DNA of 64,000 bases, taken from the NCBI RefSeq assembly GCF_900090265.1, contig NZ_LT607752.1:496001-560000 (forward strand). The letters are read 5' to 3'. The position numbers were made by a program, and so were the translations under genes. Position 1 is the stretch's first letter. Each line of letters begins with the position of its first letter. This stretch comes from Micromonospora rifamycinica. GTDB taxonomy: Bacteria > Actinomycetota > Actinomycetes > Mycobacteriales > Micromonosporaceae. The notes below the pieces were generated by a model that saw only the letters and a program-made list of their open reading frames with translations, was not told where the DNA came from and ran no database searches. Positions 1 to 8,813 of the stretch are shown piece after piece.

Positions 1-1551
1 GTAGGTGTCCGGACCGCCCAGGACGTGTCTGAACCGGGCCGGGACGTGCGAGCGCAGCACTCCCGTCGGGATCGCACCACCCGGCCCGACCCGGACCCGC
101 AGCAGGTCGCCGCCGGTGGGCGCGGACCGGGGGTCGAGGAAGGCGGCCAGGAACAACTCGACGCTCGGCACGCCCTCGGTGACCGCGCTGGCCGGATCGC
201 CCTCGATGAGGACGAACGCCTCGAACACCTCGGCGTTGACCTGCTGGCCCCGCCGTAGCCAGGGCGGGCCGTAGTCCGCTGCGCGACGGTTCTCGGTGAC
301 CAGGGCGGGTCGGCGGAGGGAGCCGGTGCGGTGCTCGGCCGTCGCGTCCCCGGTCACCGTGCCGTCGACCGCCGGGGACGCGACGGCGACGCTGCCGGGG
401 GCCGGGGCGGGGAGCCCGGTGCCGGACGGCCGGGCCGTCGGGTCACCGGTGGCCGTGCCGTCGACCGCAGCGGCGGCGTCGCCCACCCCGGCGGTGGGGA
501 CGGCCGCCACCGCGACCCGCTGCCGCTCCCGTCGGGACACCAGCAGCCCCTCGGGGGTGGCGTCGAGGGTGGACGCACCGTCGGCGTACCGCGGCCGGTG
601 CGCCTGCCAGGCGGCGACCGCGCCGGCCGGGTCGAACGCGCGCAGGTCACGCCGGTCGTCGACCAGGTCGGCCCGGCCGCCCGCGGGTGGCGTCCAGACG
701 GTTGCCCCGGTCGTCTCGGCCAGCTCCGCCACCTGCGTGCGGAGTCGGGCCTGCTCGTCGGCGTCGGACGGCCAGGTCAGCCAGAGGCGCAGGTCGGCAC
801 CGTAGAGCGGCAGGTCGCCGAGGAGTGCGGCGAGCCGGTCGCCACCGTGCACGGCCTGGGTGCCGCTGTAGTCGCCGACCAGGAAACCCCCGGAACGGGC
901 CGTGACGGCGACCGTGACCACCCCGGTCGACGCGCCCAGCCGGTGCGCGGTGGCCCGCCTGGTGACGAAGTCGGCCCGGGTGGCGAGGGCGAGCCCGTCC
1001 GGCAGCGGTAGGCCCACCACTCCGGTACGGGGACGGACCAGACCGTCGTCCACCGCGAACCAGCCCGGCAGCGGGGTGGCGAGATCCGGTGGCTGGAGCA
1101 CGAGCCAGTCCATCGGCTGGCGGGTCACCCGGTCCAACGGCACCGCGTCCAGGGGGACGGCGTCGGTGCCCGGTGGGGTGGTTGCGCCGGCGGTCCGGTC
1201 GGTGGCGTGCCGGATGTCGGAGCCGTCCGGGCTGACCAGCACGTCGTGTCCGAGCAGCCCGGCCACCTCGGTGAACAGGTCGAGGTGCCGGGCCCCGTCG
1301 TCGGCGAGGATCCGGACGTCCTGGGCGGCGTCCCCGCCCCGGCGGACCAGGGTGGCGACGGCGCGGGCGTCGAGTGGCCGGTCGGGGGCGGTGGGTACCA
1401 CCAGGCGTCCGCCCGGTCCGGGCGCCAGCCAGAGGTCGAACAGCCCGGCGATCCGGCGGTGGCGGCGTGGGTCGAAGCGCCGGGTGGCCGGCACCCGGTC
1501 CAGACCGTGGCCGTCCGCCGGTCCTGTGGCCCGCCCAGACCCGTGCACCAT
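1..1551 (-). CDS. Large protein of unknown function, C-terminus beyond the window
   Basis: An open minus-strand frame runs without a stop from an ATG at 1551 to the window edge, giving at least 517 residues. The ATG follows a purine-rich stretch (GGAAGTGG) that could serve as ribosome binding site. The visible protein starts MVHGSGRATG, has no signal peptide or membrane segment, and alternates ordered stretches with an Ala/Pro/Thr/Gly-rich linker at about residues 370-410. I recognise no catalytic motif. It is transcribed away from the mycosin-like gene at 1828, and the two share a 276-bp upstream region. Large uncharacterised proteins near type VII-type mycosins are common in this family, but a link here is only inferred. 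The coding call rests on an open, protein-like translation. Confidence 0.7.
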   Translation of the reverse strand, partial: MVHGSGRATGPADGHGLDRVPATRRFDPRRHRRIAGLFDLWLAPGPGGRLVVPTAPDRPLDARAVATLVRRGGDAAQDVRILADDGARHLDLFTEVAGLLGHDVLVSPDGSDIRHATDRTAGATTPPGTDAVPLDAVPLDRVTRQPMDWLVLQPPDLATPLPGWFAVDDGLVRPRTGVVGLPLPDGLALATRADFVTRRATAHRLGASTGVVTVAVTARSGGFLVGDYSGTQAVHGGDRLAALLGDLPLYGADLRLWLTWPSDADEQARLRTQVAELAETTGATVWTPPAGGRADLVDDRRDLRAFDPAGAVAAWQAHRPRYADGASTLDATPEGLLVSRRERQRVAVAAVPTAGVGDAAAAVDGTATGDPTARPSGTGLPAPAPGSVAVASPAVDGTVTGDATAEHRTGSLRRPALVTENRRAADYGPPWLRRGQQVNAEVFEAFVLIEGDPASAVTEGVPSVELFLAAFLDPRSAPTGGDLLRVRVGPGGAIPTGVLRSHVPARFRHVLGGPDTY

Positions 1552-1734
1552 CGCCCCACTTCCGTCTCCACCGGCACGGATCCGTCCGTGCCGTCCGCCC
1601 GCCGCCGTCGATGGTGGACGTCCGTCCGTCTGCCGGTCACCCGCTCCCGCCGGGGGGTACGGCCCGAGGAGATCTGCCCGTCATCAGCTGCCGGTACTCT
1701 CGGCAGACCTCATGACGAGGATCATGGAAATCTG

Positions 1735-1752
1735 GTTCAGATTGATTTGAAC
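1735..1752. promoter_or_regulatory. Inverted repeat GTTCA-N8-TGAAC in the divergent promoter region
   Basis: The AT-richer stretch between the divergent genes starting at 1551 and 1828 contains GTTCA at 1735-1739 and its exact inverse TGAAC at 1748-1752. It lies 76 bp upstream of the mycosin-like start codon. The position fits an operator or promoter element, but the half-sites are short and the regulator is unknown. Confidence 0.3.
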
Positions 1753-1827
1753 GGACCGGCCGCAGATCCGCAATAGACGGGTGAGGGCCGGTGACGCTCG
1801 GCCATGGTGACTGAAGGAGGACACCCA

Positions 1828-3318
1828 GTGCTGGCGAAGCGCTCGATCCTTGCCCGCCTGCTCGCGGTGGCGATGGCCGGCTGCGTGCTGATGACGCTGA
1901 CCGGGCCGGCGGTCGCGCGGGCCAAGAAAGATCCGCAGCCCTACGTGAAGTACTACGTGGTCGCGGCACAGTACCAGGGCCAGCCGGAGAGCCTGACGGA
2001 GATCGCGCGGCGGTTCCTCGGCAGCGGTGAACGCTCGGCCGAGATCTACCACCTCAACACCGGGCGGGTGCAGCCGGACGGCTCCCGGCTGACCGACCCG
2101 GGCCGGCTGAAGGCCGGCTGGCAGCTGGTGCTGCCCTGGGACGCGGCCGGTGCCGGGGTGACCTACGGCCAGCTCCCGACCGGCAAGAGCCCCACCCCGG
2201 GTGCCCGCCCCACCGGGGCGACCGGTCCGGGCGCCACCGCCAGCCCGAGCCAGAGCCCGAGTCCGAGTCCGAGGCCGACCGGCGGTTCACCCGGACCGGG
2301 CGGCCCCGGCCCGAAGTGCACCGCCACCACGGGGTCGAGCAGCCGGTCGGACTGGGCGCAGCTGCGGATGGCCGCCGACAGCGCCTGGACCCTGACCCGG
2401 GGCAACGGTGTCAAGGTGGCCGTGGTCGACACCGGTGTCGACGCGACCGTCCAGCAGCTGAGCGGCCGGGTCGCCGTCGGCGCGGACGTGACCGTCGGCA
2501 ACGGGCGCGGGGACACCGACTGCCTGGGCAGCGGCACCGCGATGGCGGGCATCATCGCCGGGGACAGCAGCGTCGACGGCAGCCCGGTCGGCATCGCCCC
2601 GGACGCCACCATCCTGCCCGTGCGGGTCGTCCGCGGCTCGGGTGCCGCCCGGCCGGGCGACGCGGCCAACGCCATCGAGGTCGCGGTCAGCGCGGGTGCC
2701 TCGGTCGTCGCGGTCGGGTCGCACGTCGACCTCACCGACCCGGCGGTGGCGACCTCGGTGGCCACCGCGCTCGACCATGACGTCCTGCTGGTGGCCGGTG
2801 CGCCGACCAGGGCGGTGCCGCCGCCGTCGCCCGCCGGCCGGTCCGGGGGAGGGGCGCTGCTGCTCACCGGTGGGGTCGGAGCCGGCGACCAGCTCGCCGA
2901 GCAGTACGCGGCCGGCGCGGTCGAGGTGGTCGCGCCCGGGGTGGACGTGGCGAGTCTCGGCGTCGGCGGCGGCCGGGCGGTCAGCAACACCGGCACCGAG
3001 TTCGCCGTCGCGTTCGTGGCCGGGCAGGCCGCGCTCATCCGGGCGGCCCAGCCCGACCTGACCGCCGCCCAGGTCAAGGAGCGGATCCGGGGGACCGCCG
3101 ACGCGATCGGCGCGGCGGCCCCGGACGACAAGTACGGCTCCGGAATGATCAACCCGGCGGCCTCGGTGTCGGTGGCGGTGGACGACCGCAACCAGGTGGC
3201 CAGTCAGCAGCAGGGCAACAACGGCGTGGCGCTCGCCGTCATCCTCGGCATCGCGCTGCTCTGCGGTGCCGGCGTCGTCTTCGGGCTCCGGCTGCGCCGC
3301 AACCGGTTCGGCGGCTGA
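1828..3318 (+). CDS. Mycosin-like S8 subtilase, catalytically degenerate (pseudoprotease)
   Basis: The 496-residue protein has the layout of a type VII secretion mycosin: an N-terminal signal or membrane segment (about 8-30), a LysM-like module (about 43-104), a Pro/Ser-rich linker, a subtilase domain (about 175-450) and a C-terminal transmembrane helix followed by arginines. The catalytic Asp is kept in VAVVDTGVD (D201). The His motif GHGT reads GSGT (S235 in place of His), the Ser motif GTS reads GTE (E391), and the usual oxyanion Asn position reads GAP. The protein is therefore probably not a protease, and it may act as a scaffold or binding protein. The GTG at 1828 is preferred over the ATG at 1804 because AAGGAGG (1814-1820) sits 7 bases before it. 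No other type VII genes are visible here. Confidence 0.85.
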   Translation: MLAKRSILARLLAVAMAGCVLMTLTGPAVARAKKDPQPYVKYYVVAAQYQGQPESLTEIARRFLGSGERSAEIYHLNTGRVQPDGSRLTDPGRLKAGWQLVLPWDAAGAGVTYGQLPTGKSPTPGARPTGATGPGATASPSQSPSPSPRPTGGSPGPGGPGPKCTATTGSSSRSDWAQLRMAADSAWTLTRGNGVKVAVVDTGVDATVQQLSGRVAVGADVTVGNGRGDTDCLGSGTAMAGIIAGDSSVDGSPVGIAPDATILPVRVVRGSGAARPGDAANAIEVAVSAGASVVAVGSHVDLTDPAVATSVATALDHDVLLVAGAPTRAVPPPSPAGRSGGGALLLTGGVGAGDQLAEQYAAGAVEVVAPGVDVASLGVGGGRAVSNTGTEFAVAFVAGQAALIRAAQPDLTAAQVKERIRGTADAIGAAAPDDKYGSGMINPAASVSVAVDDRNQVASQQQGNNGVALAVILGIALLCGAGVVFGLRLRRNRFGG

Positions 3319-3348
3319 CCCGCGCCGCGCGGCAGCCGATCACCGGCC

Positions 3349-3388
3349 GATGCCCGGTGCCCCGCCGGTACGGGGGGCACCGGGCATC
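3349..3388. terminator. Bidirectional hairpin terminator
   Basis: A perfect 15-bp stem (GATGCCCGGTGCCCC at 3349-3363 with its complement at 3374-3388) and a 10-base loop lie between the convergent genes ending at 3318 and 3408. There is no clear U-tract, as is common in high-GC actinobacteria. Confidence 0.65.
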
Positions 3389-3407
3389 CGGCTGTCGCGG
3401 TGGTCGG

Positions 3408-4985
3408 CTACCGCCGGGTGAAGGTCTGCTTCGGGTTGAACACGCAGATCCAGGACATCATCGGGGCGCCCACCCCGTGGCCGTCGACGTCCAGACACCG
3501 GTCGGTCTCCCGGTTGAACAGGGACGTGCGGTCGTTGTACGTGACCCACTCCCATTTCTGGGCCGGGTTGCCGCTGCACACGGCGACCTGCACGGGCGTG
3601 CCGTCCTTCTTCTCACCCCAGGCCACGTCGAGGCAGAGGCCGTTGGCCCGGACGCTGCCGTCGGAGCGGAAGTCCCACCACTGCGACTTCTCCTCCTGAC
3701 ACTTGCGCAGCACGGCGCGTACCCCGTCGCCGGTGCCGGCGGTGACGCACAGCCCGGTCTCCTTGCCGACGAGCTGCTTGGTGCCGGCCGGCCGGGTCGG
3801 TGCCGGCTTCGGCTTCTTGGCCGGCGGGCTCGCGGGGGTCGTCGTCGGGGCGGCCGGGGTGCCGCTGGGGGTGGGCGACGGCGTCGTGGTCGGGCTGGGC
3901 GAGGGGCTTGGAGACGGCGACGCCGCCGGCCGGAGCCGGCCGTCCAGGGCGTAGTAGTCGGTGTGGTCCCGGACGGTCCGCAGGAACGTCTGCGTCCCGG
4001 CGTCGAGCTCGCCGCCGGTCTGCCGGACGGCGGCCGGGCCGTTGCGGTACGCGGCCAGCGCCAGCAGCGACGGGTCACCCTCCAGCCCGGACAGTTCCCG
4101 GTGCAGGGCGCACAGGGCGGTGCCGGCCGCCGGGATCGCCACCTGCGGGTCCCAGGCCGAGGCGTCGGTCGGGCCGTAGGCCTGCCAGACCTCGGGGCGG
4201 AACTGTGCGATGCCCCGCTGCCCCTCGGGGCCGAGCAGGTTGACGTCGAAGCCGGACAGTGCCATCAGCTGCGCGGCGACCAGCGGCGGCGTGACCTCCG
4301 GGCAGACCGAGCCGGCCCGGACCACGAGCGCGGTGTAGCCGCCGGGGACCGCCTTGGGCTGCTGGACGCCGCCGCTCGGGCGGGGCTTCCCGGAGCCGCC
4401 GAACGCGGTCAGCTTGGCGTAGTAGGCGGCGTACCCGCTGGCCTGGTCGACGTACTCGACGGCGTCGGCGGGCACCCCCTTGGCGTCGCGTACCTCGTCG
4501 AGGCCGGTGTGGAAGGCGGCCAGCGAGAGCCGCCAGGCCTCCCCCGGGACGTCCGCCAGCCGGACCTGGCCGTTGAGGTCGCACATCAGGTGGGCCAGGG
4601 CGAGGATGTTGGCGGCGGGATCGGAGCGTTCCGCGCCCGGCCACGGCGCCCACGACTTCCACGCGGCGGCGTCGAGACCGGCGATGCCCTGGCCGCCGGA
4701 GGCGGTCCGCTTGGCCCGACCGTCCAACCCCGACTCGGCCATCAGCTGACCGGCCAACCGGGCCGGGGTGAGCGTCGGGCAGGAGCGGGCGGCCGCCGTG
4801 ATGGTCGTCAGGTGCTCCTCCGAGACGGTCCGACCGGTCAGGTCGTCGTCCCGGGCGGAGGCCGCGCCCCAGCCGACGGCGGCCACCACCATGGACGCCA
4901 CGGCGAGGCCGGCGAGCACGGCGGCGGCGGTACGACGGGGGATCGACCCCAGTCGGGAACGTACGGAGGGATGATCGGATTTCAC
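3408..4985 (-). CDS. Exported protein with two lytic-transglycosylase-like modules and a ricin-type lectin domain
   Basis: This 525-residue protein has an N-terminal membrane or signal segment (about 18-41) and two related modules resembling lysozyme/SLT domains (about 55-190 and 220-365). A Ser/Pro/Thr-rich linker follows, then a C-terminal ricin B-type beta-trefoil (about 412-525) with the repeated CLDV and Q-W pattern. Module 1 keeps the ES pair of SLT enzymes (QLMAESGLD), where Glu is the general acid. In module 2 the same place reads QLMALSGFD, so the Glu is lost although the GIAQF element is kept. The likely place of action is the cell wall, with the trefoil binding glycan. The GTG at 4985 is chosen because the hydrophobic segment follows soon after and an upstream GGAAGGGA can act as RBS. 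It is divergent from the GH64 gene. Confidence 0.75.
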   Translation of the reverse strand: MKSDHPSVRSRLGSIPRRTAAAVLAGLAVASMVVAAVGWGAASARDDDLTGRTVSEEHLTTITAAARSCPTLTPARLAGQLMAESGLDGRAKRTASGGQGIAGLDAAAWKSWAPWPGAERSDPAANILALAHLMCDLNGQVRLADVPGEAWRLSLAAFHTGLDEVRDAKGVPADAVEYVDQASGYAAYYAKLTAFGGSGKPRPSGGVQQPKAVPGGYTALVVRAGSVCPEVTPPLVAAQLMALSGFDVNLLGPEGQRGIAQFRPEVWQAYGPTDASAWDPQVAIPAAGTALCALHRELSGLEGDPSLLALAAYRNGPAAVRQTGGELDAGTQTFLRTVRDHTDYYALDGRLRPAASPSPSPSPSPTTTPSPTPSGTPAAPTTTPASPPAKKPKPAPTRPAGTKQLVGKETGLCVTAGTGDGVRAVLRKCQEEKSQWWDFRSDGSVRANGLCLDVAWGEKKDGTPVQVAVCSGNPAQKWEWVTYNDRTSLFNRETDRCLDVDGHGVGAPMMSWICVFNPKQTFTRR

Positions 4986-5194
4986 GGGAGGTGTCCCTTC
5001 CGGGGTGGCGACGTCACTGTCGTGACGGACGCGCGATGTCCTCGGTTCACCGGGCTCGGGTCGGATCGGATGATTTTGGTCCGGTCGACATTGAACCGAG
5101 GCCGGTGGCGGACCGTCAACGTGGCTACCGCCGGGCCGGGCCGGATGTGCACGGGGTGCCGGCGGCGATGGCCGTACCGTTGATCGGAGCTGTG

Positions 5195-6880
5195 ATGCTG
5201 ACTCGCCGCAGGGTACTCGCAATGGGTTTGGGCGGCGCCGCCGTGGTCGGTGCGCCGCTGGTGGCGGCCCCGTTGATCTCCCGGGCGCGGGCCTCGGGTG
5301 GGCTGCCGCTGACTGTGGTGAACAGCACAGGCCGGTTCGCCGACTCGGCGATCCGGATGTACGTCGTGGGCACCGACCCGACGACCGGCGCGATGGGCTA
5401 CGTCCGGGAGAGCGGACAGTTCACCCCGGCGGACCCGGCGCACAACGGGCCGGACGGCGCGGCCGACATCGGGGTGCCGCTGAGCGGGTCCGGGACGACC
5501 CGGTTCGTGCTGCCGATGATGTCCGGCCGGATCTACTTCGCCATCGACGGCCGGCTGCGGTTCACCGTGGTCACCGACGGCAACGGGCGGCCGGCGCTGC
5601 AGTACCCGGTCGGCTGGGTGGCCGACGATCCCAGCTTCGGGGTGCTGCACGACTGCTGCGAGTTCACCTACGACGCGACCGGGATGTACTGCAACACCAC
5701 CACCGTGGACATGTTCAGCATCCCGCTGTCGATCCGGCTGCTCGGCGACGTGGAGCAGGCCACCGGCAAACTGGTCGACGGCGGCCGGGACGCGATCTTC
5801 GCCGAGCTGGCCCGCCAGCCCGGCTTCGAGCGGCTGGTCGTCGGCGGACTGCGGGTCCTCGCGCCCGGCAAGGGCATCGAGACGGGCCGCTTCGACCCGG
5901 GGTACTACGACGGCTACATCGCCGAGACGTGGGACCGGTACAGCCGTACCGACCTGCGCGTACGCGGCCCGGAGGGCAGCTACCGGGGCCGGGTGGTCGA
6001 CGGGCGGCTGGCCTTCGACGGCCTGCGGGCGTTCGACCGGCCCTCCACACTGAACGTGTTCCACTGCGACGGGGCGCTCGCCGCGCCGAACGACAGGTTC
6101 TCCGGCCCGGTGGCGGCGATCCTCGGGGCCGGATTCAACCGGTCGGTGCTCGACCAGCCCGACCAGCCGACCACCAACCGGGACGCCTACTACCAGCACC
6201 CGGTGACCAACCACTACTCCCGGGTGCTGCACCGGCACAGCGCCGACGGCCGGGCGTACGGCTTCCCCTTCGACGACGTCGCCGACGACGCGTCGTATAT
6301 CCAGGACGTCGCGCCGAGTGAGATGGTCATCACGCTCACCCCGTTCGGCCCGGGTCCGGCCGAGGTCGAGCCGCCCGGGGCCACCCCCACGACGGTCGTC
6401 GCGTCGCTACCGGGGGTGGTCGCCCGGCAGCGGGAGGAGGGGCAGGAGACCCCGGCGGCCGGCGTCGACCGGCACCGGGGGGTGGGCCAGGAGATCGCGG
6501 CGGCGGGCTTCGACCGGCAGCAGGGCGTCCGGACCGAGCCGTGCAGCGAGGGCGGTACCCACCTGGGGTTCCTCGCGCACGGCGACTGGGCCGGCTACCG
6601 GGGGGTCGACTTCGGCCGCGACCCGGCGACCCAGTTCCAGGTGCGGGTGGCCTCGGGCGCGCCGTCGGGCGTCTCCGGTCTGATCGAGGTACGCCTCGAC
6701 GCCCCGGGCCTGCCGCCGGTGGGCAGCATCGCGGTGGCCAGCACCGGTGGCTGGCAGAACTGGGTGACCGTGCCGGGGAACCTCGCCCCGGTGACCGGCG
6801 TGCACGACGTCTACCTGACCTTCGCCAGTGGACAGCCGCAGGAGTTCGTCAACGTCCGCTGGCTGCGGTTCAGCCGATGA
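5195..6880 (+). CDS. Secreted GH64 beta-1,3-glucanase with C-terminal CBM6-like domain
   Basis: The product of 561 residues begins with a twin-arginine signal (TRRRVLAMG, then a hydrophobic stretch to about residue 34), so folded export by Tat is likely. The thaumatin-like GH64 domain covers about 35-420. In the known GH64 laminaripentaose-producing enzyme, catalytic Glu and Asp are 16 residues apart. Here E156 (DCCEFTYD) and D172 (NTTTVDMF) have the same spacing and context. After a variable linker, residues about 450-561 resemble a CBM6-type beta-sandwich (GGWQNW motif). The enzyme should cut beta-1,3-glucan such as laminarin or fungal wall glucan. The start is the ATG at 5195 with GGAGC just upstream. 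The gene stands alone, divergent from the lectin gene. Confidence 0.85.
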   Translation: MLTRRRVLAMGLGGAAVVGAPLVAAPLISRARASGGLPLTVVNSTGRFADSAIRMYVVGTDPTTGAMGYVRESGQFTPADPAHNGPDGAADIGVPLSGSGTTRFVLPMMSGRIYFAIDGRLRFTVVTDGNGRPALQYPVGWVADDPSFGVLHDCCEFTYDATGMYCNTTTVDMFSIPLSIRLLGDVEQATGKLVDGGRDAIFAELARQPGFERLVVGGLRVLAPGKGIETGRFDPGYYDGYIAETWDRYSRTDLRVRGPEGSYRGRVVDGRLAFDGLRAFDRPSTLNVFHCDGALAAPNDRFSGPVAAILGAGFNRSVLDQPDQPTTNRDAYYQHPVTNHYSRVLHRHSADGRAYGFPFDDVADDASYIQDVAPSEMVITLTPFGPGPAEVEPPGATPTTVVASLPGVVARQREEGQETPAAGVDRHRGVGQEIAAAGFDRQQGVRTEPCSEGGTHLGFLAHGDWAGYRGVDFGRDPATQFQVRVASGAPSGVSGLIEVRLDAPGLPPVGSIAVASTGGWQNWVTVPGNLAPVTGVHDVYLTFASGQPQEFVNVRWLRFSR

Positions 6881-7083
6881 GCCCGACCGCCCTCGCCGCC
6901 CGCGCCGAACGGTGGGCCGGGGTGCCGACCGTCGCCGTCGGTCACCCGCGTCACCGGCCGGACGGTCGACGGCCCGGCCAACCGTCCGATGAGCACGGTT
7001 ATGCTCTCTTCCTAGGCGGGCTCGGCGTTGGGACGCCGGCGCGGCCGTACGGGTGCGACCCGTACGTCAGGGGGAGGCGTTCT

Positions 7084-7647
7084 GTGTCGGCGGTGCCCAA
7101 CGAAGCACCCGGGGTCACCGGCGACGCGGCGGTCGAGCGGGCCGACCCCGAGGCCCTGATGCGCTGGATCCACGAGCAGTACCGGGCACCGCTGCTGCGC
7201 TTCCTGACCCGGCTGGTGCTCGGTCGGCAGGAACTCGCCGAGGACCTCGTCCAGGAGACGTTCCTGCGCACCTGGCGGAACCTGTCGACCCTGGCGGAGG
7301 ACCCGCGCCGGATCGCGCCGTGGCTCTACACGGTCGCCCGGCACGTGGCCATCGACGCGATGCGCGCCCGGCAGGCCCGCCCGCCCGAGGTGGTCATCCC
7401 CGACCTCAACCGGCTCGCCTCGGCCGACGACGAGATGGACCGGGTGGTCAGCACCCACACCGTCCGGCTGGCGCTGCAACAGATCAAGCCGGAGCACCGC
7501 GAGGTGCTCGTCGAGATGTACTACAAGGGCTCCTCGGTCGCCGAGGCCGCGCAGCGACTGGGAATCCCGGAGGGTACGGTAAAGTCCAGAACGTATTATG
7601 CGGTACGCGCGCTGCACGCAGCGATCGGCCCGACCGAGTCGTCCTGA
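7084..7647 (+). CDS. ECF-family RNA polymerase sigma factor
   Basis: The 187-residue protein has sigma-70 region 2 (about 20-90, including EDLVQETFLRTWRN and the WLYTVARHVAID element) and region 4 (about 125-180, with helix-turn-helix AEAAQRLGIPEGTVKSR). There is no region 1 or 3, as expected for an ECF sigma. The GTG start at 7084 follows GGGGGAGG at 7070-7077. The next gene, 100 bp downstream, encodes a zinc-type membrane anti-sigma factor, so the pair probably controls a small envelope regulon. Targets cannot be read from the sequence. The adjacent GH64 gene or the type IV-like locus are candidates by proximity only. Confidence 0.92.
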   Translation: MSAVPNEAPGVTGDAAVERADPEALMRWIHEQYRAPLLRFLTRLVLGRQELAEDLVQETFLRTWRNLSTLAEDPRRIAPWLYTVARHVAIDAMRARQARPPEVVIPDLNRLASADDEMDRVVSTHTVRLALQQIKPEHREVLVEMYYKGSSVAEAAQRLGIPEGTVKSRTYYAVRALHAAIGPTESS

Positions 7648-7747
7648 TGACGCGACGTGTCGATTTCCCGCTCGACCCCCCGGACGGCTGCCGTCCCGGG
7701 GGTCGTCACACCGTCACCGGTGTCTCCGGGTCGAGAAGGAGGGCGTG

Positions 7748-8746
7748 ATGCGTACCGGCGGCGAACATCCCACCGCTGAGCACGCCGCCCTGGCCCTCTA
7801 CCTGCTCGGCGCGCTCGACGAGGCCGACCGGGTCGCTTTCGAGGCCCACCTGGCCGGTTGCGGGGAGTGCCTGTCCGCAGCGGCGGAGATGGGCAGCGTG
7901 ACCAGCGCCCTCGGCGGGCTGGACGCCGCCGACTGGGGCGACCTGGGTGGCCTGCCGGAGTTCGTGCCACCCGCGGAGTTCGCTCCCCCTGCGGGCCACC
8001 CACCGGCCGGCGTCGCCTCGGCCCCCGGCGTGGTGCCCGACGCTTCCGGCCCGGCCCCCGGCACCGACGTCGGAGCGGGGGCGGACCCGCCCCCGGGGAA
8101 GGTCGACCCGCCCGCCGGGACAGTGGCGGCCACCGCTGCCGGCGTACAGCCGGGCACGGCGGTGACCCCGGCCGTGACCGCCGGTGGGGCGGCCCCTCGG
8201 GGCGCTCGCCGGGGTACCGGCCCGCGTGCCGCCGACGGCGGCCGTCCGGGCGGGAGGCGGCCAGCGGGCAGCCGTCCCGGAGGCGGCGGACCGGGGACGA
8301 CGTCCACGGCGGCCGGCAGCCGACCCGCCGACCCGGCCCGGCGTCGCCGGCTGGTGCTCTGGAGCGGGGTGGCCGCCGCGGTGGCGGCCGTCGTCCTGGC
8401 CGGTGGGGTCGCTGCCGTCACCGGTTTCGGTGGCCGCAGCGGGGTGGTCCTCACCGCCACCGGGGAGGCACCGGCCCAGGGGGTGAGCCTCTCCGTGGCG
8501 ATCACCACCGACGAGGGGACCGGCTCCACCATCCGGATCACCGCGACCGGCCTGCGCCAGGGCCTGCGCTACCGGCTGTTCGCGGTGACCCGCGACGGCG
8601 CCACCCACGTGGTACGCGACTGGACCGCCTCGACCGGGCCGCAGGAGGTGACCGGGGAGCTGTCGCTGCCGGTCGCCGACCTCGCCTTCGTCACGGTGGG
8701 ACTGGTGGACGGCACCGCGGTCGTCACCGCCCCGATCTCCCGCTGA
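7748..8746 (+). CDS. Membrane-anchored zf-HC2 anti-sigma factor
   Basis: The 332-residue protein begins with a zinc-finger anti-sigma domain. HLAGCGEC supplies the H-x3-C-x2-C ligand set at H34, C38 and C41. A long Pro/Ala/Gly-rich disordered linker follows (about 75-195). One transmembrane helix lies at about 201-224 and an extracytoplasmic beta-rich domain of about 100 residues ends the protein. Proteins of this type bind the ECF sigma in the cytoplasm and release it when the outer domain or the zinc site senses stress. The start ATG at 7748 is preceded by GAAGGAGG. The paired sigma gene ends 100 bp upstream, so the two are probably co-transcribed. The signal sensed is not evident. Confidence 0.88.
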   Translation: MRTGGEHPTAEHAALALYLLGALDEADRVAFEAHLAGCGECLSAAAEMGSVTSALGGLDAADWGDLGGLPEFVPPAEFAPPAGHPPAGVASAPGVVPDASGPAPGTDVGAGADPPPGKVDPPAGTVAATAAGVQPGTAVTPAVTAGGAAPRGARRGTGPRAADGGRPGGRRPAGSRPGGGGPGTTSTAAGSRPADPARRRRLVLWSGVAAAVAAVVLAGGVAAVTGFGGRSGVVLTATGEAPAQGVSLSVAITTDEGTGSTIRITATGLRQGLRYRLFAVTRDGATHVVRDWTASTGPQEVTGELSLPVADLAFVTVGLVDGTAVVTAPISR

Positions 8747-8791
8747 ACCGTCCCGGTGACCGTCCCCGGGCCGACCAGCCCGGACAGTCGC

Positions 8792-8807
8792 CGGGCGGGT
8801 CCGCCCG
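8792..8807. terminator. Short hairpin between convergent genes
   Basis: A 7-bp GC stem (CGGGCGG / CCGCCCG) with a 2-base loop lies between the anti-sigma gene and the convergent DUF4913 gene. It is short and has no U-tract, so it is only a plausible terminator. Confidence 0.35.
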
Positions 8808-8813
8808 ACGTCG

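Noticed and set aside
1828..3318. Full type VII secretion locus
   Set aside because: Apart from the mycosin-like protein there are no EccB, EccC, EccD or WXG100-type genes in the window, so only the single protein is reported.
4982..6238. A 418-residue minus-strand frame
   Set aside because: It is antisense to the GH64 glucanase, whose catalytic Glu/Asp spacing matches the family.
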